Assembly (NCBI GenBank): GCA_020636095.1
Contig: JACJYN010000002.1
Span: 186,001 to 250,000, forward strand
From: Lewinellaceae bacterium
GTDB taxonomy: Bacteria; Bacteroidota; Bacteroidia; Chitinophagales; Saprospiraceae
Reading direction: 5' to 3'
Length of the DNA: 64,000 nucleotides
A model generated the notes under the pieces. It ran no database searches, was not told where the DNA came from, and worked only from the letters and a program-made list of their open reading frames with translations. The position numbers and the translations under genes were made by a program. Each line of letters begins with the position of its first letter. Within the stretch, counting starts at the first letter, position 1. Below, piece by piece: positions 27,008-34,474 of this stretch.

Positions 27008-29258
27008 GCAGGCCTTTATGCTGCTCCTGATCGCAGGCGCCTTATCTCTGGCCCACCCCTTGTTTTCCCAGGCGCCCCAGGCCCGCCCCAAAGTAGCGCT
27101 GGTGCTCAGCGGCGGGGCCGCCAAAGGCATGGCCCATGTGGGTGTGCTGAAGGTGCTGGAAGAAGCCGGCATCCGGCCGGACATTATAACCGGCACTAGT
27201 ATGGGCAGCATTATTGGAGGGCTGTACGCCATAGGATACCGGGCGGATACGCTGGAGCAGTTGTTGATAAAACAGGATTGGGACCGGGCGCTGAGTGACC
27301 GCATTCCACTGAGGGAAGTCATCTTTGAAGAGAAGGATTATTTCGAAAACCAGCTTATCGAACTGCCCTTTGAAGATGGAAGGGTCCAAGCGCCCAGCGG
27401 GCTCATTTACGGGCAGCAGATTTCGGCTTTGTTGTCACGCCTCGCCCTCCCCGCTTATAAGATCACAGATTTCCGGGAGCTGCCCATTCCTTTTCGTTGC
27501 GTGGGCGCTAACCTGCTCACGGGAGACCCCTTCGTTTTCGACCAGGGTTACCTGCCCGGCGCCATGCGCGCCAGTATGGCCATCCCCACCGTCTTCACCC
27601 CCGTCCACCTACAGCAGATGTTAATCATCGACGGGGGCCTGGTGCGCAACTTTCCGGTGCAAGAAGCCAAAGAATGGGGAGCGGATATCATCATAGGAGT
27701 ATATACCGGCCGCCTGCGGGCGGAATTGGGAGACCTGAAGAGCTTTTCCGATATCATGCTCCAGTCTACTTTCCTGATGAGCATCAAAGACGCGGAGGAA
27801 CAACTCCCGATGGTAGACATCTATATCGAGCCGAACCTGCGCGACTTCGGAGCCCAGGATTTCAAGCAGGCCGATAGCATCATATACCAGGGCGAATTAG
27901 CTGCCCGCGCCCAGTTCGGGAAGTTGAAAGCCCTGGCGGATTCCATCAACACCCTGGGGCCGCAACCGCAGCCTCGGCGCCTGCCGCCCGTGGATGAATT
28001 GTGTTTCGATTATATAGAGGTGGAGGGGAACGAGCGATTCAGTAAGGCCGAAATCATCGGCCGCTTTGGGATCGAAGAAGAAGGTACGGCCAGCATCGAA
28101 GAACTGGAACGGGCCGTCAACCGCTTGTTTGGAACCAACTATTTCCAAAAAGTAAGTTACCGCCTCCGACAAGAAGGCAGCCTGACTGTACTCACGCTGG
28201 AAATAGTGGAGAAGGCCTCTACCCTGCTGCGGGGCGCCATCAATTTCGATAATTACCTCGGCGCAGGCTTCCTTTTCAATGTCAGCACCCGCAATATTGT
28301 GCTGCCAGCCTCCCGCCTGATGTTCACCGGCACCATTGCTGAGAACTACCGTTTCAACCTGAATTACCTCAAATACGCCGACGAAACCCAGCGGTCCTCA
28401 GCCGTCGCTTCGATTTCCCTGACCAGAGATAAAATCCCGGTCTTTCAGGATGGCCTTCAGAATGAAGAATTTCGCCTCTTCGAGCTACTCCTCGACCTGC
28501 ACCTGCAGCGCCGCCTGGGCAGGAACACGTTATTTGGCCTGGGCGTACAGCGTGAGCAGCTCTTTTTCCGCCACACTGTGAGCAGCGCCCCGCTCTTCAA
28601 GCGCCTTGATTACACCAACTATAACGCCTATGCCTTCTTTGAGGTCAATACGCTGGACCGCAACATCCTGCCGAGAAAAGGTACGCGCTTGTCCTTCGAA
28701 TTCAAAGGGCTGAACAATGCCCACTACAACGTCCGGCAGCTCAGCCCCAATTCGCCCTTACCGGAAGATTCTCTTTTTGCGTTCAATCCCTATACCAAGC
28801 TGTCCTTTCAATCCAAAAGTTACCTGCCCCTGCACCGGCGGGCGTCTATCATCTTCCGGCCGTTTGCCGGTTTTGTTTTCAACCCCAGCAATACCTTCAG
28901 CGACTTTTACCTGGTGGGCGCCCCGGAAGCGCTTACCCGCCGTTCCATTCCCTTTTACGGGCTGAACGCCAACCAGCTGGTGGCTCAGGTGGCCGTCGGA
29001 GGCAGCATCGGTTACCAGCACTTTTTTCGGGACAACATGCTGTTTTCTATCGACGCCAATGCCGGCTTCTTCGCCCAACCCCAACGCTTTTCCGGTAACC
29101 TGCCTGAACCGGAACAGTTCCTGGCGGGCCTGGGCTTCACTCTGGGCTACAGTTCCTTCCTGGGCCCGGCCAAGTTCACCCTGATGTACCCCATCGATAC
29201 GGATGGGACTGTACCGGATAATCTGCGATTCTTCCTGACGATCGGGCATCGGTTTTAG
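26988..29258 (+). CDS. Patatin-like phospholipase fused to a POTRA/BamA-type barrel
   Basis: 756 residues. A signal peptide precedes a patatin domain with the oxyanion loop GGAAKG near 42-47, catalytic serine S71 in GTSMG and aspartate D215 in DGGLVRNFP. A POTRA-like segment follows (FDYIEVEGNERFSKAEIIGRFGI) and then a C-terminal Omp85-type barrel with NTLDRNILPRKGTRLSFEFKG. This is the PlpD-like layout in which the barrel is thought to place the lipase across or at the outer membrane. It starts inside the htrA gene and probably shares its mRNA, which suggests a joint envelope role. Confidence 0.9.
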   Translation: MRFLLIKQAFMLLLIAGALSLAHPLFSQAPQARPKVALVLSGGAAKGMAHVGVLKVLEEAGIRPDIITGTSMGSIIGGLYAIGYRADTLEQLLIKQDWDRALSDRIPLREVIFEEKDYFENQLIELPFEDGRVQAPSGLIYGQQISALLSRLALPAYKITDFRELPIPFRCVGANLLTGDPFVFDQGYLPGAMRASMAIPTVFTPVHLQQMLIIDGGLVRNFPVQEAKEWGADIIIGVYTGRLRAELGDLKSFSDIMLQSTFLMSIKDAEEQLPMVDIYIEPNLRDFGAQDFKQADSIIYQGELAARAQFGKLKALADSINTLGPQPQPRRLPPVDELCFDYIEVEGNERFSKAEIIGRFGIEEEGTASIEELERAVNRLFGTNYFQKVSYRLRQEGSLTVLTLEIVEKASTLLRGAINFDNYLGAGFLFNVSTRNIVLPASRLMFTGTIAENYRFNLNYLKYADETQRSSAVASISLTRDKIPVFQDGLQNEEFRLFELLLDLHLQRRLGRNTLFGLGVQREQLFFRHTVSSAPLFKRLDYTNYNAYAFFEVNTLDRNILPRKGTRLSFEFKGLNNAHYNVRQLSPNSPLPEDSLFAFNPYTKLSFQSKSYLPLHRRASIIFRPFAGFVFNPSNTFSDFYLVGAPEALTRRSIPFYGLNANQLVAQVAVGGSIGYQHFFRDNMLFSIDANAGFFAQPQRFSGNLPEPEQFLAGLGFTLGYSSFLGPAKFTLMYPIDTDGTVPDNLRFFLTIGHRF

Positions 29259-29283
29259 CGAAGCGGATCGGCCCACATCCTGG

Positions 29284-29832
29284 TTAGAACCGCCATTTCA
29301 CCCCCAGCCCCCCATACATGCCACCGGCGCCCGGCTGTAATCCCCCCATCAGCTGGAGTTTAATACCCTCCGATTGACTGTTGAACGCATTGATGAAGCC
29401 AAGCATCTCTCTTTCCCGATTGTATATACTGCGAGAAAGGATGGTGCTGCCGCCGATTACCACCAGGCTGGCGATGAAACTGGTGTAGTTTGGTTTGGCG
29501 CCCAACTGATCCCCATCATCTATAAGCTGGGCTGTGCCGCGGATAAAAAGCGCCATGCTTACCACTGATCCGCCGACAATAATCCCTGTAGAGGTAGCAC
29601 GCTTCTGTTTAATATCGATGTACCGGGGCTGCATTTTCTGATACAAAGGGTTCTCTTCCAACATCAGGTTTTCCATAAACATACTCAGGCCCCGGAAATC
29701 TTTGGTATAGGTCAGGTCGCCGTAAGTAAGGTAACGGCGGCTTTGTTCGACAATGACAACCTGCTCGTTGTAATTCTGAGCAAGCAGCGAACCGGAAATC
29801 AGGAGCAAAGAGAGTAGCGCGAGGGTTTTCAT
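29284..29832 (-). CDS. Hypothetical secreted protein (182 aa)
   Basis: Signal peptide MKTLALLSLLLISGSLLAQ, a soluble part with YGDLTYTKDFRGLSMFMEN, one hydrophobic segment (GIIVGGSVVSMALFI) and a second around IASLVVIGGSTILS, then a glycine-rich end GGMYGGLGVKWRF that looks like a last outer-membrane strand. Not recognised. Convergent with the patatin gene and separated from it by 25 bases. Confidence 0.65.
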   Translation of the reverse strand: MKTLALLSLLLISGSLLAQNYNEQVVIVEQSRRYLTYGDLTYTKDFRGLSMFMENLMLEENPLYQKMQPRYIDIKQKRATSTGIIVGGSVVSMALFIRGTAQLIDDGDQLGAKPNYTSFIASLVVIGGSTILSRSIYNREREMLGFINAFNSQSEGIKLQLMGGLQPGAGGMYGGLGVKWRF

Positions 29833-30174
29833 AAGTGTTCTTTTTTGAAGGTGTCCGAATACGCCGACGGAATCTATATCGGCAACAGCCTAAAAATAAA
29901 TTTTTATTACCTGATTGGGTTCTGGCCGAGTATTAAAATAAGGTTAAAAGCCCGATAAGTGTTAAAGTTCATTAACATTGGCCCAGAAAAACATTGCCTT
30001 ATTCCCTGCCACTTCCAGCATTTCCCGCTTCCCCCTGCTTTTTTTCATCGAAAAACCCCATCCTTTCATCTATCTGATTCGGATAAAAGCATCCATATGT
30101 GCTTTTTTGAGTCTCTTTTTACAGTTATCACCCAATAAGAGGCATTTTTTTAATCACTCATAAACCCGACTGTT
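29833..30174. other. Intergenic region, nothing firm
   Basis: Spacer between divergent genes at 29832 and 30175. AT-rich; it must hold both promoters, but no clear element pair was found and no inverted-repeat element ends were seen. Confidence 0.4.
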
Positions 30175-30552
30175 ATGTCAATCCTGAAAAAATTAGGCGC
30201 AGCCCTTCTGTTGGCCGCCATTAGCCTGCCCATGTGGGCGGCTCCCGCCACTGCCAATGCTACCGGCGAAATCACCATCAAGACTAAGGCGGTTGATTCC
30301 AAATCCATCGCCATTTACCTCTACAACCTGGACAAGGAAAAAACGACCTTACAGGTTCGGGACCGCCATGGCAATGTCTATTTCCAAAAGCGGATCAACC
30401 ACCACAATGGCTTCAGCATGCTGCTGGACCTGGAGCAACTTCCGGCTGGCAGTTACATCATTCAGGTTAACCGGAAAGACGGCGCCAGTAGCCAGGTTGT
30501 CCGGGTCATGGAGGAGGGCCTGTTGCTTTCGCAGATCGTAGAAAAGGAATAG
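30175..30552 (+). CDS. Small secreted beta-sandwich-like protein (125 aa)
   Basis: Signal peptide (LGAALLLAAISLPMWAAPA) and one domain with regular alternating strands: KSIAIYLYNLDKEKTTLQV, GNVYFQKRINHHNGFSMLLDLEQLPAGSYIIQV. It resembles the small secreted DUF3244-like or T9SS sorting-domain-like sandwiches of Bacteroidota, but is free-standing. It lacks an obvious catalytic or binding motif. Confidence 0.65.
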   Translation: MSILKKLGAALLLAAISLPMWAAPATANATGEITIKTKAVDSKSIAIYLYNLDKEKTTLQVRDRHGNVYFQKRINHHNGFSMLLDLEQLPAGSYIIQVNRKDGASSQVVRVMEEGLLLSQIVEKE

Positions 30553-30643
30553 CGTTGGCCAAAGGCCAACTGTAACTGGTAATTAATGGCTCTGAAAGCC
30601 TGTTAATGGTTATCGGTTATTTTCCTGCAAGGGTTAATAACCG

Positions 30644-30776
30644 CTGGACTTTGGACGGTCCGACGTGAAAGTCGGAAGGCGGAAACCGGAAGGCGGAAAA
30701 ACAGGAATAGAACGCCCATTTTGGGCCCTGTTCCGACTTCCGATTTCGCACTTCCGACTTCACGTCCAAAGTCCAG
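30644..30776. mobile_element. 133-bp CTGGAC-type inverted-repeat element
   Basis: CTGGACTTTGGACG at 30644 pairs with CGTCCAAAGTCCAG ending 30776, 14 of 14. Nested inside are GTCGGAAG and its inverse CTTCCGAC, making a longer imperfect palindrome. TAACCG occurs near both ends, but three bases off register, so a target duplication is uncertain. Copy at 21844-21956. Confidence 0.75.
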
Positions 30777-30793
30777 AATTAACCGATTCCGGC

Positions 30794-32008
30794 CTACACC
30801 CGTTCGATGATCGTGGCATAGCCCTGGCCCACTCCGATACACATCGTTACCAATGCGTAGCGCTTATCTTGTTTATGCAATTCCAGCGCAGCGGTGTGCA
30901 GGATGCGGGCGCCGGTCATACCCAGCGGGTGGCCGAGAGCAATGGCGCCCCCATTCGGGTTGATGCGGGGGTCGTCATCAACCAGCCCCCATTGACGGGT
31001 ACAGGCCAGGACCTGGGCGGCGAATGCCTCATTGACCTCTATAATATCCATATCCTCCATTCTCAAACCGGCTTTTTCAAGTGCCTTATTGGACGCATAA
31101 ACCGGCCCGATACCCATGATGCGGGGTTCCACCCCGACGACGGCAGATGTTATGATCCGGGCCAGTGGTTTCAATTGATACTTTTCTACGGCTATTTCGG
31201 ACGCAAGGAGCATAGCTGCCGCGCCATCGTTCAGGCCGGAGGCATTGCCGGCAGTTACCGTCCCCCCTTTGCCGGCCGGTTTAAAGGCCGGGCTTAGCTT
31301 CGCCAGAATACCCGGGCTCGTATCCGGGCGGATAAACTCATCTGCATCAAAAATGACGGGATCGGCTTTGCGGCGGGGGATTTCCACCGGTACGATCTCC
31401 CGGGCCAGCCGCCCGGAGCGTTGCGCCTCGGCCGCTTTCATCTGAGACCAGCAGGCAAAACGATCCTGATCCTCCCGGCTGATGCGGAACCGTTCAGCGA
31501 GGTTCTCCGCCGTTTGGCCCATACCATCGGTTCCGTACATAGCCACCATTTTCTTATTGACGAAACGCCAGCCAAAGCTGGAGTCGTGCATCTCCGCGTC
31601 GCGGCCGAAAGCTTTGGATACTTTCGAAATGACCCAGGGGCCGCGGGTCATATGCTCTACGCCGCCGGCGATAAACAAGTCGCCGTCTCCGGTTTGGATG
31701 GCCCGATGTGCGTGAATAGCAGCCGACATACCGGAAGCACAGAGGCGGTTGACCGTCTCGCCCGGCACCGTATACGGCAGCCCCGCCAGCAACAGAGCCA
31801 TGCGGGCGACGTTGCGGTTGTCTTCGCCGGCCTGGTTGGCGCAGCCCAGGATGACATCTTCGTAAGCATCGGGAGGGATTTGCTCGTGGCGGGCTATCAG
31901 CGCCTTGAGCACATGAGCCGCAAGGTCGTCAGTACGAACGGGTGAAAGAGCCCCTGTGAATTTTCCAATGGGCGTTCTGACGGCGTCGATAATGTAGGTT
32001 TTCTTCAT
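30794..32008 (-). CDS. Acetyl-CoA C-acyltransferase (thiolase, PcaF type)
   Basis: 404 residues. Thiolase fold with acylated cysteine C90 (VNRLCASGMSA), H360 (GGAIALGHPLGMTGAR) and C390 (TMCIGVGQG), all intact. Substitutions such as EDVILGCANQAGEDNRNVARM are typical of the 3-oxoadipyl-CoA/acetyl-CoA acetyltransferase branch. The specific substrate (beta-ketoadipate pathway versus fatty-acid oxidation) cannot be decided without neighbours; no other pathway gene is adjacent. Confidence 0.9.
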   Translation of the reverse strand: MKKTYIIDAVRTPIGKFTGALSPVRTDDLAAHVLKALIARHEQIPPDAYEDVILGCANQAGEDNRNVARMALLLAGLPYTVPGETVNRLCASGMSAAIHAHRAIQTGDGDLFIAGGVEHMTRGPWVISKVSKAFGRDAEMHDSSFGWRFVNKKMVAMYGTDGMGQTAENLAERFRISREDQDRFACWSQMKAAEAQRSGRLAREIVPVEIPRRKADPVIFDADEFIRPDTSPGILAKLSPAFKPAGKGGTVTAGNASGLNDGAAAMLLASEIAVEKYQLKPLARIITSAVVGVEPRIMGIGPVYASNKALEKAGLRMEDMDIIEVNEAFAAQVLACTRQWGLVDDDPRINPNGGAIALGHPLGMTGARILHTAALELHKQDKRYALVTMCIGVGQGYATIIERV

Positions 32009-32331
32009 TTCCAGTTTTGGTTAGGAACGGCGAAGATAATGGTTAGTTTTCAAACACAGGAAATCCGGGTGAAGTTGCAAAGAATCTGCGGTTCCTTTGA
32101 AAAGTAGATGTTCTGTTATCAGATACAACTGCAACCCGAAATACCCTTCCCGGCCCAAAAAATAAAATCGCCAAAATTTCACCTCTCATGCCCGCGGGGA
32201 GTATATCTTTGGCCAAAACGACAAGCTTCTGGCCTTTTGAACTCAACGAGAAGAGAACTTAGCTGTTTCTATATGAAATTGCCGGATGAGTTCCGGTTGA
32301 ATAGTTACGAAAAAACAAATGATTCATTAGT
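32009..32331. other. Intergenic region, nothing recognised
   Basis: Divergent spacer between the thiolase and the lipoprotein-SCO1 pair. No hairpin, element end or convincing promoter pair seen. Confidence 0.4.
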
Positions 32332-32805
32332 ATGCGTATCTACATCTTATCAATCACCCTGGCGCTCTTCACCACTGCCTGTGGCAGTGAGGGCCAACCG
32401 CAGGGTAAAGAAGAAAAGTTCACTACAGAACAACAAGCTACCCAGCAGGAAGCCTTCAAAAAAATGATGGACGAGCACGATGTGGCCATGGAAAAGATCA
32501 TCGAAATGAACCGCCTCGCCCGCAGCCTGAAACCCTACCTCGACTCGCTGGACGACAAACGCCAACTGGAAGCGGTCAACCTGGCCATCACCCGGCTGGA
32601 AACCGCCGATGAGGCCATGATGCAGTGGATGGCCAACAGCCCCAAACTGGGCAAATTGCGCGACACCCTGCAGCACGAACAGATCATCACCCTGCTCGTA
32701 AATGAAGAAAAGAGCATCAACAAGATCGGCGAGGATATGGCGAGCAGCCTGGAAAACGGCAAAGCCGTACTCGCCGGTATTCAGGAAACACAAAAAGAAG
32801 ATTAG
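32332..32805 (+). CDS. Small helical lipoprotein upstream of SCO1
   Basis: 157 residues. Lipobox TTAC with Cys at 17, then an all-helical domain (QQATQQEAFKKMMDEHDVAM, ARSLKPYLDSLDDKRQL, AITRLETADEAMMQWM). Stop and next start are separated by two bases, so it is co-translated with the SCO1 gene. Genes of this type are seen beside SCO/cytochrome oxidase genes in Bacteroidota; a role in copper handling or oxidase assembly is inferred from the pairing only. Confidence 0.65.
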   Translation: MRIYILSITLALFTTACGSEGQPQGKEEKFTTEQQATQQEAFKKMMDEHDVAMEKIIEMNRLARSLKPYLDSLDDKRQLEAVNLAITRLETADEAMMQWMANSPKLGKLRDTLQHEQIITLLVNEEKSINKIGEDMASSLENGKAVLAGIQETQKED

Positions 32806-32807
32806 CC

Positions 32808-33419
32808 ATGAGATACTGGATCATTGCCTCTTTAGCCCTGTCAGCTTTTGCCTGCAACAACTCCGAACCGCCACAAAAGGCCCTGCCCATCATCGGCAAC
32901 CACGACATTCAGGGCAAGGACACCATCTACCATCAGATTCCCGACTTCGCTTTTATCGACCAGGATAGCCAGGTGGTCACCAACGCTACCTTTGACGGCA
33001 AGATCTACGTGGCGGACTTTTTCTTCACCTCCTGCCCCACCATCTGTCCCAAAGTGAAAAAGCAGATGTTGCGCATTTACGACAAATACAAGGACGAGCC
33101 CCGGTTGATGTTCCTCTCCCACTCCATCGACCCCAAACGGGATACGGTGGGCCGGCTGAAAACTTACTCTGAAAACCTGGGCGTAGACACAGAGCGCTGG
33201 CGCTTCGTTACCGGTAACAAAGATGAGATCTACGAAATCGCCGACGATTACATGAGCATCGCCCTGGAAGACCCTACCGCTCCCGGCGGCTTCGACCACA
33301 GTGGCTGGATACTGCTCATCGATAAGGACCGCCACATCCGCTCTTATTGCAACGGGACAGTACCGGAGAAAGTAGATGAGTTTATGAAGGATGTGGATTG
33401 GTTGCTGGGGCATATGTAA
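32808..33419 (+). CDS. SCO1/SenC-family lipoprotein, copper chaperone-like
   Basis: 203 residues. Lipobox LSAFAC (C16) puts it on the outer face of the cytoplasmic membrane. Thioredoxin-like fold with the copper-binding cysteines C76 and C80 (TSCPTICP) and the distal histidine H164 (GGFDHSGW), all needed for SCO function in CuA-site assembly of cytochrome oxidase. FLSHSIDPKRDT is also typical. It forms an operon with the preceding lipoprotein gene. Confidence 0.9.
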   Translation: MRYWIIASLALSAFACNNSEPPQKALPIIGNHDIQGKDTIYHQIPDFAFIDQDSQVVTNATFDGKIYVADFFFTSCPTICPKVKKQMLRIYDKYKDEPRLMFLSHSIDPKRDTVGRLKTYSENLGVDTERWRFVTGNKDEIYEIADDYMSIALEDPTAPGGFDHSGWILLIDKDRHIRSYCNGTVPEKVDEFMKDVDWLLGHM

Positions 33420-33464
33420 GGCCGACGAGGCTAACCCCCAATTAGGGGTAGCCACAATTAAAAA

Positions 33465-33494
33465 GGGGCGCTCCCGGGATGGGGAGCGCCCCTT
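33465..33494. terminator. Strong GC hairpin after the SCO1 gene
   Basis: GGGGCGCTCCC and GGGAGCGCCCC form an 11-bp perfect stem with a five- or six-base loop. The T-run is better on the minus strand, so it may act in both directions. Confidence 0.65.
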
Positions 33495-33549
33495 CAAACA
33501 ATGGCGCCCAAAGGCTATCGGATAGACGTCTTAACCGCCAATCGGCACC

Positions 33550-33789
33550 ATGAATCCCACATTTATCCCAAAACTTTTATTCTTAGCTTTATTAGCCTGT
33601 TCCGTGAAGGTGAATACGGCAAAGGCCAGCAGGCCCATCCATTTCATCGATGCTTTTGTGTATTTTTTGTCTTTAGGGTGTTTTCAACTTTTTCTTTCTT
33701 TAACGCTTATATACACCTGGCAGGAACAAAGCCCAACACCTCGCGTATACTATCTTAATGACGATTCTAAAACGATGGTGGTACGTTAA
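33550..33789 (+). CDS. Possible small membrane protein (79 aa), doubtful
   Basis: Two hydrophobic stretches (FIPKLLFLALLACSV and AFVYFLSLGCFQLFLSLTLIY) and a polar end. No recognised family and no clear ribosome binding site; a partly overlapping ORF in another frame is equally long. Kept only because the interval is otherwise empty. Confidence 0.25.
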   Translation: MNPTFIPKLLFLALLACSVKVNTAKASRPIHFIDAFVYFLSLGCFQLFLSLTLIYTWQEQSPTPRVYYLNDDSKTMVVR

Positions 33790-33935
33790 TACACGTTAAG
33801 CAGAGGTTAGGAGAATCATAAAGTCCTGCTACTTTTGTGAAAAAGTGTTAGAAAGCAAGTAAGGGGTTTGGAAATAAATAAACTACGCAAAATGGCGCAG
33901 TTATTTTTTTCCAAAGCCCTAAACACAAGAATGAA

Positions 33936-34466
33936 ATGATTGATTGGAAAAAGATAAGCGAACACTATGCCTATAGGGGTTGGCGGCACATGATACAACG
34001 CCGGTTTGAAATGCCCGATGGGCGGCATGCAGATTTCGATGTGGTCGGCATCGATACCTTTGTGACGATCGCAGCCTTTTCCAAAGAGCGGGAAGCCATT
34101 ATGGTGCGCCAGTTCCGGCCCGGCCCGGAGATGATCCTGGCCAGCTTTCCGGAAGGGCTGGTCGACCCAATGGAAAGCCCGGAGATGACCGCCCGGCGGG
34201 AATTGAAGGAAGAAACCGGCTTCGAAGCCGGCCATATCACGCTGCTCAAGGAGGTGCGTAGCGCCTACACTACCGAGCGGCAAGTCATTCTGCTGGCCAG
34301 CGATTGCCACAAGGTGGGCCAGCAAAAACTTGACGCCACCGAGTTTATCGAGGTTTTCACCCTACCCTTACCCGAGTTTAGGAAGATGCTCCTCCAGGCC
34401 GAAGACACCAGCTTCGTCAATGTGGATGCCGGTTACCTGGCGCTGGACAAGCTGGGGTGGTTGTGA
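33936..34466 (+). CDS. Nudix hydrolase (ADP-ribose pyrophosphatase-like)
   Basis: 176 residues. A complete Nudix box, G-x5-E-x7-RELKEETGF, read from GLVDPMESPEMTARRELKEE onwards, which binds Mg2+ and hydrolyses a nucleoside diphosphate linked to another group. VRQFRPGPEM before it and the fold order resemble ADP-ribose/ADP-sugar pyrophosphatases (NudF-like). The substrate is inferred. Stands alone between a divergent spacer and the convergent CHAT gene. Confidence 0.85.
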   Translation: MIDWKKISEHYAYRGWRHMIQRRFEMPDGRHADFDVVGIDTFVTIAAFSKEREAIMVRQFRPGPEMILASFPEGLVDPMESPEMTARRELKEETGFEAGHITLLKEVRSAYTTERQVILLASDCHKVGQQKLDATEFIEVFTLPLPEFRKMLLQAEDTSFVNVDAGYLALDKLGWL

Positions 34467-34474
34467 GGTAACTA

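Noticed and set aside
33463..33494. GC hairpin as another mobile element
   Set aside because: It is a short stem of about 30 bases with no internal sequence or flanking duplication.
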